Shown here: positions 1 through 12,339 of the stretch, piece after piece | Numbering within the stretch: the first letter of the stretch is position 1 | Layout: the number at the start of each line of letters is the position of its first letter | Made by a program: the position numbers and the translations under genes | Notes under the pieces: generated by a model | Seen by the model: only the letters and a program-made list of their open reading frames with translations | Told to the model about the DNA's origin: nothing | The model's database searches: none | Source of the DNA: Botryotinia globosa | Taxonomy: Eukaryota; Ascomycota; Leotiomycetes; Helotiales; Sclerotiniaceae | Length of the DNA: 64,000 bases | Direction: 5' to 3' | Assembly (NCBI GenBank): GCA_014898425.1 | Contig: RCSZ01000007.1 | Span: 1,240,001 to 1,304,000, forward strand

Positions 1-2
1 CT

Positions 3-371
3 CGTGATATTCTTGAGAAGTCTCTCCTCCAACTCTCAACTTCTCTCCAAATCGTTTCTCATGCCACGGTTCCCGCTGGGCCTCCGACCGGGAAACCCCA
101 ATTTGATAGGGTTGCAGGAAAGGCCACGGATCTCGCATATGTTCCACAGGATGTGATACATTACATAGATAATGGGCGGAATCCAGACATTTACACGAGA
201 GAATTTGTGGAGGCAGCGAGAAAAAACAATCAGCTGATGAGGGGTAAGATGCAAGCGTTTGGAGATTTCAGGGATGTACTTGCCGGAGAGATGGAAAAGG
301 TGTTTCCAGAACTGGAGGATGATATTAGGATGGTTGTAGAATATACTACCGATGATAAGGAGAAAAAATAA
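3..371 (+). CDS. med10: Mediator complex subunit 10 (3' part only)
   Basis: The reading frame is open from the left window edge to a stop at 369-371 and gives about 122 C-terminal residues; the start and any earlier exons lie outside the window. The protein contains VIHYIDNGRNPDIYTREFVE, followed by an MRGK..AF.DFRD.L..E...FPEL tail, which I recognise as the conserved C-terminal part of Med10 (Nut2 in yeast). Med10 is a middle-module subunit of Mediator, which links transcription activators to RNA polymerase II in the nucleus. The visible part holds no intron. It converges on the next gene, which is on the other strand, with about 0.9 kb between the stops. Confidence 0.9.
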   Translation, partial: RDILEKSLLQLSTSLQIVSHATVPAGPPTGKPQFDRVAGKATDLAYVPQDVIHYIDNGRNPDIYTREFVEAARKNNQLMRGKMQAFGDFRDVLAGEMEKVFPELEDDIRMVVEYTTDDKEKK

Positions 372-1299
372 GTGGGCGCTGTGCGCTACACCGCATGATG
401 AGAATAGGTTGTGAGGATCTGGGAGAGCGACGGGAAGGTGGGAAATGGAAACAAATCATATCTGCAGAGTGAAACAACGGGGAGAAGGGTGTTTATCGGA
501 GAGGGCAGGTTTCTTGCCGGGTGAATAGAGTTCCTATGAATTAGGATAATAGGCTTATGGGGCATTCAAGGGCTGGATTCGCATGGAGTTCCGGAAAATA
601 CAAATGTGGGACTTTGGAGTCATGGGCAATCGAACGAATGGAAAATGATACCAACCCAATGGTACTCAGGACCAAAGGAGTATCGGTACAAGTACCGATC
701 GGCTAGAAAGAATAATCATGCCACAGATGACATCATTCAGGTAGCTCATCTCATTTACTCATTTTCTGATATCACAATTCATTAGTGGGACGAAAACAGA
801 AATGTGTATGCAAATCATGGGAGTAATCATTTTTTTGATTTTGATTGACTTTTCTTTTCTGTAGGTAGGATACAGGGTACAGATAGAAAGCAATTCCAGG
901 CACATATCTCTTTATCGATGATGCAATAAACGCCCCCAAATTAAAAAAAAATAGACAAGCAACAACGAGGAAATACCTATGCTGCCGTCCATATAGCAGA
1001 GTTTCTCCTTCACGCCAAACCAACATCCCATATCGCTCAACACAGAAGAGCTCTGAAGCTTGCATGTAAAAAATGGCAGCAGAAAAAAAGACTCTCAGGA
1101 AATCCATCCCCATGCATGCTGTCTCCCAAAAACACTTGGATCCCTAATATAACTCCAATCTCCGAATCTCCTATCTCCAAACCAACCTTTTGTACTCAGT
1201 CCTTTTGCAAGGCCCCCCATAAATAAAGCAGAACATGATATAAGATATAATTCCCAAGCCCAAGCCCAAATCCAGAATGTAAATTTTATAAACTCTCCC
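372..1299. other. intergenic spacer between convergent genes
   Basis: This spacer separates the Med10 stop from the stop of the minus-strand aminotransferase and must hold both 3' untranslated regions. I see no coding signal, tRNA or notable repeat. Short frames on the minus strand at 772-1340 have no recognisable protein and overlap the 3' side of the aminotransferase. Confidence 0.6.
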
Positions 1300-2825
1300 T
1301 CATAGATTCTCAAAAACAGTTTCAATGACATCCGCCGCAACCCTCACAATATATTCAATATCCTCTTTCGTAACCAAGTAGTTCGGCGACAACATGACGT
1401 GATCTCCACACATGCCATCTACTGTGCCTGTCCCAGGATATATTGTCATATTATATGGGTGTGAGATGGCTAGATCGTGTATCTTTTGCGCAATGCTCAG
1501 TTTGGGTTCGAAAGCTACTTTGCTCTTTTTGTCTTTCACAAATTCAATGCCCCAGAAAAGTCCTCTTCCACGGATATCTCCCACGTTGGGATGGTCGGAA
1601 AGATATTGTTTGAGAAGTTTGCCGAGGTATGCACCTTGTGTGCGGACATTATCGAGGACGTCATGCTGACGGATGATACGTTGGACTTCTAGGGCAGCAG
1701 CGGCTTGAACAGGCATTCCTTGGTATGTTTGTCCGTGGATAAACTGTCCAGTACCGTTGTAGAGAACATTGACGACTTTTTGCGAAATCAGTACGCCGGC
1801 AACCGGTTGGTAGCCGCCGCCGAGTCCTTTCCCAATAGTTTGGAGATCGGGAACGACGTTTTCGGATTGCCATGCGTGCAGAGTTCCGGTGCGACCCATG
1901 CCACACATGACTTCGTCGAGGATGAATAGCGCGCCGTGGCGATGGCATACGTCGCGCATCGCTTTCAGGTAGCCGGGGAGGGCAGCGACGCAGCCGAGCG
2001 CTGCGCCGACGACGGGTTCGGCGCAGAAGCCGATGACAGTTTCGGGACCGAGTTCTTGAAATTTGGCTTCGAGTTCGGCGGCTTTGCGAGAAACGAATGA
2101 TGCGTCGGATTCGTTGGCGAGACGTTGGCGATAGGGATTGCAGGAAGACACGTGATGGACGTTGGGCATCAGGAAGGGGGCATAGGGTGCGCGGCGTGCT
2201 TTGTGGCCTGACATGCCCAATGCGCCTAGAGTGTTGCCATGATATGAACCTTCTCGAGCAATGAAGTTGACTCGTGGAGTAGATTTATCTTTTTCGTAAA
2301 AGTACTGTCGTGCCAATTTGCATGTGGCTTCCATAGCCTCGGATCCTACGTTGAATTAGCTTGGGTTACATCCACATCGATGGTTGGCTGTGTAGCTAAC
2401 TTACCTGAACCAGTCAAATAGACTCGGGCCATTTTTCGGCCAGTGCCATTTATCAGTTCTTCGCAAAGATCGTCCACAGTCTCGTGGGCAAAGAATCCCG
2501 AGGCTAAGTATGGAATGCCGGACGCCATTTGCTGGAAAACGGCATTGGTGACTCGCTTGTTGCCATGTCCTAAACATGAGACAGCGGCGCCGGATGTGGC
2601 ATCAAATATGACTCGTCCGTCTTTAGTGTAAAGATTGCTTCCACTTCCTCGGACGATGACTGGAAATTCTTTGTGGAGATGTCGATCAAATAGGAATGTG
2701 GTTCTCTTCATGCCAAGCTGAACGGCTCCTCCATTCATATATGATAAAGATCCATTACCCATCGCCTTGGTGTTGGCGATGTATGCATCTTCTCTATGCG
2801 CTTCTGCGATGGCAGCTGGCGACAT
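1300..2825 (-). CDS. class III pyridoxal-phosphate aminotransferase
   Basis: Two exons, 2405-2825 and 1300-2345, are joined across a 59 bp intron (2346-2404, GTAAGT...TAG). The join restores the family motif SGSEAMEA and gives 488 residues. The PLP aspartate lies in FILDEVMCGMGRTG (about Asp284) and the Schiff-base lysine in TIGKGLGGGYQPV (about Lys313). These are the hallmarks of class III (omega-type) aminotransferases. The fold places it with the uncharacterised fungal/bacterial branch related to BioA and omega-amino acid transaminases rather than with GABA-T, which occurs separately at 61.6 kb. The substrate cannot be told from the sequence. I see no mitochondrial presequence, so a cytosolic location is inferred. 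The start MSPAAIAEAH is the first ATG of the frame. Confidence 0.88.
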
Positions 2826-3740
2826 GGTAAATGATGTCTAGAGAGTATGGGTTGGGCTATGAAGTAAGGAGAAGGGAAGAAGTAGAAGTAAGAGTAGACA
2901 AGTAATATATATTGTCGGCGGCAGATATGCTCATGAGTTCGCAGTCTTGATATATCGAAGCCAAAGTCGGTGAGAGATATGCAAAGTATTCTTGGAAAGT
3001 ACTTGATAAGAAGGAGAATCGGAAGTCCCGATGGGAAAAGTCACCTTATTATATGGTCAAGACAGCATGCGGGTAGTAGCATGATGACGGAAGGAAGAGA
3101 AGAGGGAAACCTAGATGGGTCAACAGGAACCGGGATAAGGGCATACAAGAATGGGTCGAGGGGGTGCTAGATTCCGGAGTGGAGATGAGAATATGAAGTT
3201 GGGTGAGAGGTGAAATGTACGAGAGAAGTTGATAAGTTGAACAAGCGAATATGATAGGACGATGATCGATCAAAGTTTAATGCAACTTGCCTGTAGTTAG
3301 ATTAGCCTCACTGGAGAATAGGAAAAAGATCTGGATCAAAAAAGCACAGAATCCTTGCTTTCCACGGTTAGCATGGCGCGGTAGATGGAATTTCTGCTTC
3401 ACATTGGTGGGGTGGACCGATGAAGGCAGAAGATGCCCTGACGCTAAATTTTGATGGCAATTGACGTGAAACTTTCAACGGAGGCATTAGGGAGCAGGTG
3501 GTAAGCTAGTAAGTACTATTAGTTACCGAGATACCAAGATAACAGAGTACTAGAATACTAGAATACTAGAAATATACTTTTCGAAGAACATGACATGACT
3601 AGTTAGTAATTCGCCAGAGGTGGTTAGCATGAACTTATATTCAAGGTATTTGTTTGGTCGTTTAATAATCGATGAAGGGGTAGGAGTGAAAGGAATGTGT
3701 GTGCTGTATTGTATGGTATGAGAGCACCAAGCGCGAGCAC

Positions 3741-3780
3741 GAGCATGACTATGAGTATGAGAATGAGAATGAGAATGAGG
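3741..3780. repeat. GAATGA-type hexamer repeat
   Basis: A short degenerate array in which GAGTATGAGAATGAGAATGA-like units succeed each other. It creates open frames on both strands that are probably artefacts. Confidence 0.7.
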
Positions 3781-4222
3781 GCATCAACATGAGCAAGAAA
3801 ATATTGAGGGGAGAGAAAGGTGTCCGACGAAAGGAACGAGCTCGAGCCAAGAAGACGTGTCAATCAAAGTCCCATCCGATGGTTTAGATCCTGATGCACT
3901 GCTATCATGCTATGTGACCGCTCACCACACTTACTGGTTGACCATAGCCGGGTAAAACTGTTCCCATCAGAGACATTCGATCCGGGGATGTGGGTGATGG
4001 CACGAAATGGGCATATCTTAAATCTGGTGAAGCACGAAGCCCGGCCACATATGCGGCCGGGAGCCCATAGCCGCTCTCCAATGGGATGTTTACCATGTCG
4101 TTTTATCGGTTGCTCAAACGAGTCGGGGGGGGGGGGGAGGGGAGGCAAAGAAGAAGTATTGTTTGGTTGCCTTGACATGAAGATCTCCGCGAAAGTACGG
4201 AGTTTCCTTTGTAAGGATGAAT

Positions 4223-4321
4223 GAAGCAGGAACGGAAGCAGGAATGGAAGCAGGAATGGAAGTGGAAGTGGAAGTGGAAGTGGAAGTGGAAGTGGAAGTG
4301 GAAGTAGAAGTGGAAGTGGAA
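4223..4321. repeat. GGAAGCA/GGAAGT microsatellite
   Basis: An array beginning with imperfect GGAAGCAGGAAT units and becoming a regular GGAAGT hexamer repeat of about ten copies. The plus strand is almost pure purine apart from T at each unit. A nearby run of 13 G lies at 4125-4137. Confidence 0.85.
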
Positions 4322-4503
4322 AGATTTGTGATTCGATATCTGGTCACGATATCAATAAAGTTGAAGATTAACCTACTTTGGTAGGATTAATAACAAGCCG
4401 ATTTTTATTGTCCTTTGGTTCCGCTATGGTACGTACCGTAACCTTTCTCTTCTACCCATTTTACTATCAACAAAATGGGTCTCCACTTCCCGAGTATCCA
4501 CTA

Positions 4504-4590
4504 CCTACCAACCAAAACTACCAACCACAACTACCAACCACAACTACCAACCACAACTACCAACCACAATTACCAACCACAATTACCAAC
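4504..4590. repeat. 12-bp tandem repeat, CCAACCACAACTA type
   Basis: About six successive units of an ACCAACCACAACT-like 12-mer with C/T changes in the last copies. It lies in non-coding DNA. Confidence 0.8.
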
Positions 4591-5108
4591 CTACTGATGA
4601 ATCTCTCTACCTTGCTTGATGCATAATATGATCGAGAGGGTGTGTATTGGCCGTGTATTGTACGCGTGGAGATCTAGATTTAATTTTGATTTAATTTTGG
4701 TTTCATCTTGATTTCATCTTGATTTCATTTACATTTATTTATTTATTTATTTTTCCTCAACTTAACTTGTAACTGATTAACTTTTATGCTTTTCATTTCT
4801 GTCGATTTGGTCCGATAGACGCAGGCAGGGCAAGGGGCGGCCGAACAACTAAAACTAGGCAGTTGGTTAATCGCTTGGGTTCAATTATTGATTAATTCGA
4901 TGGATTCTCGAATGATTTGACTAAATTTTGAGTTTGACTGAATCTTTCAGATCCTATTTGCCAGAGGAGGAAAAGCAAAAGAGAAAGTGGCCATAGAGCG
5001 ACGGGGAAAGGACCATCCAGTCAAATCCTTGGAAAGGGATAAGAAGGGGTGTGAGAACCGTTGAAAAAGAACCTATGAGGGAGGAGATATTTCGAAATGC
5101 ATATGTGT

Positions 5109-5247
5109 ATGTATGTCAGTATGTCAGTATGTCAGTATGTCAGTATGTCAGTATGTCAGTATGTCAGTATGTCAGTATGTCAGTATGTCAGTATGTCAGT
5201 ATGTCAGTATGTCAGTATGTCAGTATGTCAGTATGTCAGTATGTAGT
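5109..5247. repeat. (GTATGTCA)n octamer array
   Basis: About 17 nearly perfect head-to-tail copies of an 8 bp unit. Because 8 is not a multiple of 3, all frames read a repeated VCQYVSMS-like peptide, which makes a false open frame of about 90 codons. There are no spacers between units, so it is not CRISPR-like. Confidence 0.95.
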
Positions 5248-8082
5248 CAGTGGCATATCATTTGCAGTCTCTCGAGGCTGGCTGTCTGTCATCTCATGCG
5301 GATTGTTACAAACGCCTAGAGATCGTGGAATGTGATTGATCACCTTTCTCCCCTTTGGATTACTCAAGTGCGAAACCCATCATTGGGATTTTTACGCCCC
5401 CAAATATATCTTTGTAATAGATCCAGACGCATTAGTCTTTTGGTCGCTTGGCCTTTTGCTCTCGAGTTTCTCGTACTCTTTCGGAATCTTTTCTCCCCAA
5501 TGACCTCGAAATGATGCTCCATGAGGTAATACACTCTACTCAGATCGAGTGCAGGAACCATGCGATACATCGAAATTTCGAAAGATTTATATGTGGTTGA
5601 GGTACGTTGCCGAGATGTTCCATTTCGTGAATCTTGTCCACTCAATGCTATATCGTACACATCGGTGCGGTAGTAACAATCGGCTAATTTGTATTTTGCG
5701 AAAACCTGGTACAGAGATACGTATGGTCGTACGGTCCATCTCGGTCGTCAATTTTAATATACAATACATCTATTGTACGAGTTGTAGCCAGGTTCTCGTC
5801 AACTGGGCAGCAGTACAGAATTCGATTGATCCGCTTTTCATTCAAGGCGAGACCTTTGAGATTTGAATCAAGAAGAGCACGAAGCCGTGATATCTAGATC
5901 TTTGCATAAAGCGGTAGCCAACCGGGTCTAATTTGTTGGAACGTTTTCGTACTCCTTCTCATCAGCTGATAATATCATAAAACGAATAAAAATACAAATG
6001 CAGCATTAAGAGCGATAAAATATAAGCAACGTAGGCAACAATTGGTTTGATTTTTGTTTCCAAAAAATTCCATCATAATATCAATAACTTCATGTTGCCC
6101 ATTTTCCTTTCTTGATTATTTTGATAGGTGTGGATTATTTTTTCTTCTTTTTTTTCCCCGTCGAATCACATCAGACCCTATTTGTATCAGTCAAATTAAG
6201 GTACAACTGCAGGTAAGAAGTAATGACTATATTTTCACGGAGGTTTTTTTTGCTCGTCTTTTCTGATGCTTGCTGGCCATGAATTTATGCCTGCGACCCT
6301 CCCATCACCTTACCTTTTTCAATTTGCACGACGATGGGCCCAAGTCCTTCCTTCCTTTACTAGCTATCTACATAGCGATATCTGATTTGCGGCCCAACAG
6401 CTCATGAATCACGCGGCCATGATTTATGCAACACTGCAGCTGCATGACAGGTTATGGAAAAGAGTGTGGAAGAAAAGAGAAGCAAGGCAGGAGAGCGGTG
6501 TCCCAAAAATGAAAGCATAATGCGTACTCTATTGCAGGAGCTCGGTGATTTTCGTATAATGCTATGGTCCGTCCACTTATCCATCGTTGCAGCATATGTA
6601 GGAATGAACGTGAAATCATTCGGTGATCAATGATCATACGCATACACATGCGCATACGTAGGATCAGAACAAGGGTGGATGAAAGAACTGATGATTCTTG
6701 ACTTAATCCCTTGTCATTCCATGTGTGATAGCCAAAATGAGACGGACCCTCATTCGAGTTCATTCCGGCTGTCTGGCACCATTTCAGGGCTTGGGCTTAC
6801 TTCCATGAATAGGGATCTGAAAATATACCCCGTAGCCTCGTATCCAATACACAGTTAACAGAATAACATGCCATTTAGTCATTGCCGACTTTCATCGGCT
6901 TCGGGCATCATTCCTTCGGCATCCCGAACATGGGCTTGCCGAGTACGGTTGTAGATCCAGAAAATTTCCGGAGAGTGGGGAACCTGTAGAGGCCTAGAAT
7001 AGCTATGGGCATCTTTTCCTTTCTTCGAGGACACTATCGAGACTATCCACATCGAGTCAAGGGTCCAAATCTGAACCCATTGGCCAGATTATTGTATGTT
7101 CAGAAATCGGGAAAGAGTGTATGAATAGCCTCGGCAGATGTCTGAGTACTGTCATATCAATTGATGCTTTGCTTGTAAGAGAATAGGATCCACTCTTGCT
7201 CTCGAACTCGGCTAAGGACGGTGAAGGGGGTTTGATCATAAGATTCAACTCTTGATCTGCTTCGAGATGATATATGATTGCATGGGGAGACACCTGCACC
7301 CCGTTAAGATATCTGAAGTGTGGCGGATGTGCCTACAGTGGCTGCAGGAATGAGTTCATTACCTAGGTAGCGTTAAATTGGACTTTTGGATCTCAGCCCC
7401 AAAGGCCACAGACTGTACTTTGAATTGATTCTTACTTGACGATCAATTCCCAGTGCCCAGTGCTCAGTGCCCAGTCTCCTAATATGTACGTGGCACCCAA
7501 TCGTACCACGGTGCCGTGCGGTAAAGAATACGATGAATCGTGGTTAAATGTTGAGTCAGGTTAGGGTAATGAAACTGCCGACACTCAGACTTGTGATGAA
7601 TCAATTCCGCGATTCGGATTAAAAAGCATACTGTACCTACCTACACATTCACATATCCACATATTATTATATGATTTCACATATGAAAGACTAAAAAGCT
7701 TGTCTGAGACTCCGAGGTGAGGTTCATAGATTAGCGTGCTTTGATACACATTACATAAGCCAGCAAGGTGACCTGCAGGTACCTACTAGGTAATTATTGA
7801 ATCACATCATCAACGAATGATGATGACGCGGGCGTTCTAGTGGTCTCTAACCCTCTAACCTACGCACTGCACCTTCCAATTTCGATGTTCTTCTTCATAC
7901 AGCTCACTCATACATCTCATACAACTCACACACACATCTTTGATACCTTTCTGCAGTTTATCTCATCTGGGTCCTAAACCTGGTCTCCAATAATTCCCTT
8001 TTCAATTGTCAGGTAATGATAAGGTTAGCCGGCCATCGTTGAATATTTCCGACCTATCCGGGATACACACGATTCGGGGAAA

Positions 8083-10057
8083 ATGTCGGTATCTAGATAT
8101 CTCCCGTTTGCTTCAAGGACAACAGACGCGCAAGCAGTGACTTATCTTTTGGCCGTGTGTCTCTTTTCTATCTCCTTTTTAGTTTTTCTCAATAGTAGCG
8201 TGTCATTCGTTATTACTGATCTCATTGGAGTAAAAGAAGGCGTGGGGGATCTGGTGGGCACTCTCGTACGACACCCTAAATGTCAATTATCTTTAGAAAT
8301 TGAAAATACTTACTCGTTCTTAGGGGTTTGCGGATGAATTGGTTGCTTTATTAGCTTGTCCCGCGTGGGGAATTCTTAGTGATAGACTCGGTGTTCGGGT
8401 GGTTTGCGTTCTAGGGTACCTCATTGTTGGCCTTGCATTGATCTTATTCGTGCAAGCAAAGAATGTCTTCCCACAACTATTACTCGCGAGATTGTTCTTT
8501 TCGGTGGGGGGAGCTGCTACGTGAGTTCATTCCGAGCGACATCATACGCGCATACTAACCGAGATTGGAGTGCGACGATGGTGACCGCAATCCTACCTTC
8601 AATGTCTGCCCGAGAGACCGACGATTCGCAGAGTTCCCCTATTTCGAGATCAGCCTTGCCGGAGAACGTCCGCCATAGTATTGCGACTGAGTCTATAGAT
8701 TCCGAGATCACCATAACCCCTACCAATTATAATGATCGACGTGGGACCCCCCTTGGCGGCCACTCGAAATCCATGAAGCAAACCGGATCAAGCCCCCCGC
8801 GTTTGGCCGGCTTAGTTGGATTATTTACAGGTTGCGGGGCACTTGTGGCACTGATTGCATTCTTGCCATTGCCAGCCCAATTCTCGCGGATGAAAGGGGT
8901 ATCCCAAGGCCAAGCGGTGGCCGATAGTTTCTACGTGGTTGGAGTTGTATCACTCATGGTTTCTTGCTTCTGCTTTATTGGCCTCCGAGGCTTGGCAGGC
9001 GAAGAAGGTAAAGGGTGGCGCCTACTTCTCGGTAGACCAATAGCCAGAGACACTGTGGGACATTCTGGAGGACGAGAAGACACGGAGAAGTTTCAGCCAT
9101 ACTGGACACTAATATCAGATTCAACAATTTTAGGATTCAAAGATGCACAAATAGGTCTTGGTTATTTAGGAGGATTTGTTGCACGTGCCTCATCAGTTGG
9201 CATATCACTTTTTATTCCACTCTATATTAACTCATATTTCATTGGGCATGGATTCTGTCAAGGATCTCCAAATGACCCATCACCTGAACTCAAGAAGGAA
9301 TGCCGTAGAGCATATGTTCTTGCCGCCGAGTTGACTGGAGCATCTCAATTGGTCGCTTTGCTTTGTGCTCCGCTATTTGGCTATCTCTCAGATCGCTACC
9401 GTCGTTTTAATATACCGCTTCTCACAGCGAGCGTTTTCGGTGTTATTGGATACATAGGTTTTGCTCGGCTTGTTAGCCCTGAACCACAGGATATCAATGG
9501 CAGAGGAGGAAGTCCGATAGTATTTGTTATGGTCGCCTTGATTGGCATCAGTCAAATAGGGGCGGTGAGTTCCTCTATGCATTTCTTCTGAGTTTTCAAC
9601 TCATCGTCGGCTATACACGTCTTTCCGTCTCACGATTCATTTACTTGCTAAGCTAACTTAATATCATGAACAGATTGTCTGCAGCCTCGGCTTACTAGGA
9701 AGGGGTGTGCTTGGTGAGGAAGGTGGCTACAATCTATCATCCCAACTTCAAGATGCGAGGAGCGATGAGAATACAGACTCACGCGACATAACAACCGAAA
9801 CAGCACCGCTTCTTGCGTCTCCATCATTACCCAAGAACCCTTCAAGAAAACATCTCAAAGGATCTATAGCTGGTGTTTACTCTCTATCCGGAGGTGCAGC
9901 GATTCTACTACTCACTAAACTTGGTGGTTACCTTTTCGATAATCTTTCCACGGGTGCTCCATTTTATATGATGGCAATATTTAACGCAATACTTCTAGTT
10001 GTTGGCATTGGAGCTGGCGTTTACCGCGAAATCAGAACAGCTCAAAAACATCGATGA
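8083..10057 (+). CDS. major facilitator superfamily transporter
   Basis: Four exons: 8083-8265, 8324-8520, 8571-9564 and 9674-10057, giving 585 residues. The introns are 58, 50 and 109 bp; the second has a clear TACTAACC branch word. The first helix follows a short N-terminus. Exon 2 encodes GFADELVALLACPAWG followed by ILSDRLGVR, matching the MFS loop 2-3 motif (G...D..G.R). A hydrophilic Ser/Thr-rich insertion (SARETDDSQSSP region) lies in the first half, and a second hydrophilic segment precedes the last two helices (GVYSLSGGAAILLLTKLGG and the MMAIFNAILLVVGIGAG region). It is a membrane transporter of a fungal MFS group. The substrate is not predictable and neither neighbour suggests one. 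The start ATG gives the expected short cytosolic leader. Confidence 0.88.
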
Positions 10058-10307
10058 GCTTATCACTTTGATCTGCGGCATCAATATTCTTGTGCCTTCA
10101 CTTCACATGCGCTTGGTAAGATTCCCTACAGGGTGCTCAAGAGTTTTTCAATATCGTGGGGACAACAATAATATAATAATAATAATAATTGTCATTATAA
10201 TCTGAAAAGGATGTGTCAATACTATCTATTTCATTTCGAATATCCTTCAGTCTAGCCCCATATCAGGCGAGACCAAGACCTACTACATCAGTACGCCTTG
10301 ATCGAGC

Positions 10308-11063
10308 CTATTCTGCGAAACTGACATGTCGATCACGAGCTCTACGCTTTTCGTTCGTGCCTCGGTTTCTGAATGATCCACTTCGAGACTCTTGAGGCAT
10401 TTCGTCAGATAGTGGAAGGTACTCTATGCCATTCTCAACATTCCCTTCCGCGCTTCCAGACTTGGTTTTTACTGTCTTGTGCAAACAATTACGTCTCTTA
10501 CTGGGTTTTGATAATTCCTCTTTAGCAACACCCATGTCATCGCTGGGATTCAAAGCATGACGCTCGGAGTAGTTGCTGGGACCGTCAAATGAGTCAGAAT
10601 CATAAGGATTCTCCGTCGGAAAGTTCTCTATCGCTGGCCCTTTAGCTTCCGAATATTGCCTATTAAATTCCCGACTGGGATTGCCGCCGAGATCTATAAA
10701 ACTTGCTATTGAGTTCTGATTGTAAAGCTTGATAGTATCGCATCGTAGACATGTGCGCCATTCGAGGTTGTAGCCGTGCTTTGGACATGCATCTGTGTCT
10801 CTGTGGGCCGCATCCAAAAGTTGAGGGTTCATATTGACAGGAACACCGTACTGATCTATAAAAGAGAACCAAAAGCCCTTGGGATCTAAACAGCAGCCAA
10901 AGAAATAACTATGAGGTCCCTGAGAGTTATCTGAGAGAAGAAAAAAGGCTGATTTTTTTTTTGTGGTTGCACTTGAGGACATAAGCAGGCATAAAGAAAT
11001 GAAAACAGTCACTACACACTTGCTCACACGTTCTATAATCTTTCTACACTCTTTGAAGGACAC
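10308..11063 (-). CDS. hypothetical protein with possible signal peptide
   Basis: A single-exon frame of 251 residues that I do not recognise. The N-terminus has basic residues followed by a hydrophobic segment (VVTVFISLCLLMSSSATT, about residues 17-34), which resembles a signal peptide. The middle is aromatic and cysteine-bearing (YFFGCCLDPKGFWFSF, then CPKHGYNLEWRTCLRC). The C-terminal third is hydrophilic with a basic SKRRNC cluster and a RRARDRHVSF tail. The four cysteines of C-P-K...C-L-R-C could bind metal or form disulfides. It converges with the MFS gene, with 250 bp between stops. It could be a small secreted protein, or an incomplete gene model whose other exons I could not identify. 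Confidence 0.4.
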   Translation of the reverse strand: MSFKECRKIIERVSKCVVTVFISLCLLMSSSATTKKKSAFFLLSDNSQGPHSYFFGCCLDPKGFWFSFIDQYGVPVNMNPQLLDAAHRDTDACPKHGYNLEWRTCLRCDTIKLYNQNSIASFIDLGGNPSREFNRQYSEAKGPAIENFPTENPYDSDSFDGPSNYSERHALNPSDDMGVAKEELSKPSKRRNCLHKTVKTKSGSAEGNVENGIEYLPLSDEMPQESRSGSFRNRGTNEKRRARDRHVSFAE

Positions 11064-12339
11064 TTTTCCTTTCTTTGTGCTTGGTGTTTAGTTTATGTCT
11101 TCTTCCCCCTTTGAAGCTGCCTTGGTTTAATGACGGCCTTAACCTTCTTCTCTGCTATGCTCCTTTCGTCAATCTTTTCTTCGTAATTCATGAGAAATAA
11201 ACACAGCCATTGATGCACACAGAAGCTCAGGTGAGACACAGCACAACAACAATCATCACGTTTCTTTGCAGTTGCTCATAAGATCACATGTGTGTATTCA
11301 ACAGGTAAATCAAAAGATGCTGGGCCCAAAACTCTCCTAAAGCTTCGGGATCGGAATGATTCTTCTCTCGATTATCAGAATGAACGGGCTGTACAAAGTT
11401 TTCGGAACGGAATATAGGAGATTTGTTGTTTCTCATGAACCTTCTATGTAACGTAGGTACTTCTAACCTCTACTGACTCAAGCAGTATAAAGAAGAAGAA
11501 TTGATACAGAGACAGATTTTCCATTAATGTTCCCCAGTGGAAGGGGAGTAAATGAATTGGATAGATGAGTAATAAATGAGTAAATGAGTAAATGAGTAAA
11601 TGAGTAAATGAGTAAATGAGTAAATGAGTAAATGAGTAAATGAGTAAAATCGCCATTCATACCCAGTTAGGTAGGTACCTCCTTCCTACCTACCTAGCTT
11701 GGGCCTATGTAGCTTTATTACTATGTACGAGTAGATCTTCCCCAGTTTATCTCCCCAACCACTCCAAAGACGAACGTCATCAAAACAGAATATACGACGT
11801 TCTTCCTGATTGATGCCATCATACTCCCTACAAATTTATTACAAGAACATCTTGCTGTCAATTTTACCTAACCATCTATCTATCTCCATCTATCTCCATC
11901 TATCTATCAATTAAAGCGACGGGGACAATTCAAAGTCACATTCTTCCCGTGCCTTGATTAAATCTAAACACCCGTCGGAATCAATTATTGACAGGTGGGA
12001 AAACGATATAACCCATTTCTCGTTCCAAAACACAAAGTACAGCCTACTAGACACCTACTTGGATACACAAAAGGTACAACATCTTGGAACCTAAAACTAC
12101 TTTGTCAAACCAACCTGTCAAACTTACATATTTCCGATGCGAGAATACCAATTGAACCCAATCTAAAGAACAAACAACCACACGCCTACCAATAACCAGT
12201 TTTCCTTCACCTCTGATCTACATTTCACATCAACACTTCCGATCCTGCAGAAATATATCTCAAGGACAACATCCGCGTGTCAGTCAGGAACCTGATAGAT
12301 ATCTTCTTGTACCTAAGAAGCACATTTGATTCGCAAGAA
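11064..12339. other. divergent intergenic region with octamer repeat
   Basis: This region separates a minus-strand hypothetical gene from the plus-strand proline-rich gene and must carry both promoters. It holds the GAGTAAAT array at 11577-11649 and a CTATCTCCAT-type repeat near 11875-11910. An upstream in-frame ATG at 12277 exists for the following gene, but the ATG at 12340 looks the better start. Confidence 0.55.
11577..11649. repeat. (GAGTAAAT)n octamer array
   Basis: About nine perfect tandem copies of an 8 bp unit in non-coding DNA. All frames read through it on the minus strand as a repeated THLLIYSF peptide, which is an artefact. The unit length matches the GTATGTCA array at 5.1 kb. 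Confidence 0.95.

Larger units (their letters stand above)
2826..8082. other. long repeat-bearing intergenic region
   Basis: This 5.3 kb spacer separates two divergently transcribed genes, the aminotransferase (-) and the MFS transporter (+), so both promoters lie in it. It holds several tandem repeats, listed separately: GAATGA-like, GGAAGT, a 12-mer with CCAACCACAACTA, and GTATGTCA. It also has a run of 13 G at 4125-4137. The many short open frames here show no family resemblance, no splice logic linking them and low-complexity content, so I annotate none. A TACCTAGGTA palindrome occurs near 7361. Confidence 0.55.

Noticed and set aside
5051..5335. Possible CRISPR-like array of short repeats
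   Set aside because: The 8 bp units are head-to-tail without spacers, and the genome is eukaryotic.
12277..12339. Upstream extension of the proline-rich protein
   Set aside because: The extra 21 residues do not resemble the rest, and the ATG at 12340 begins the compositionally uniform part; kept only as an alternative.
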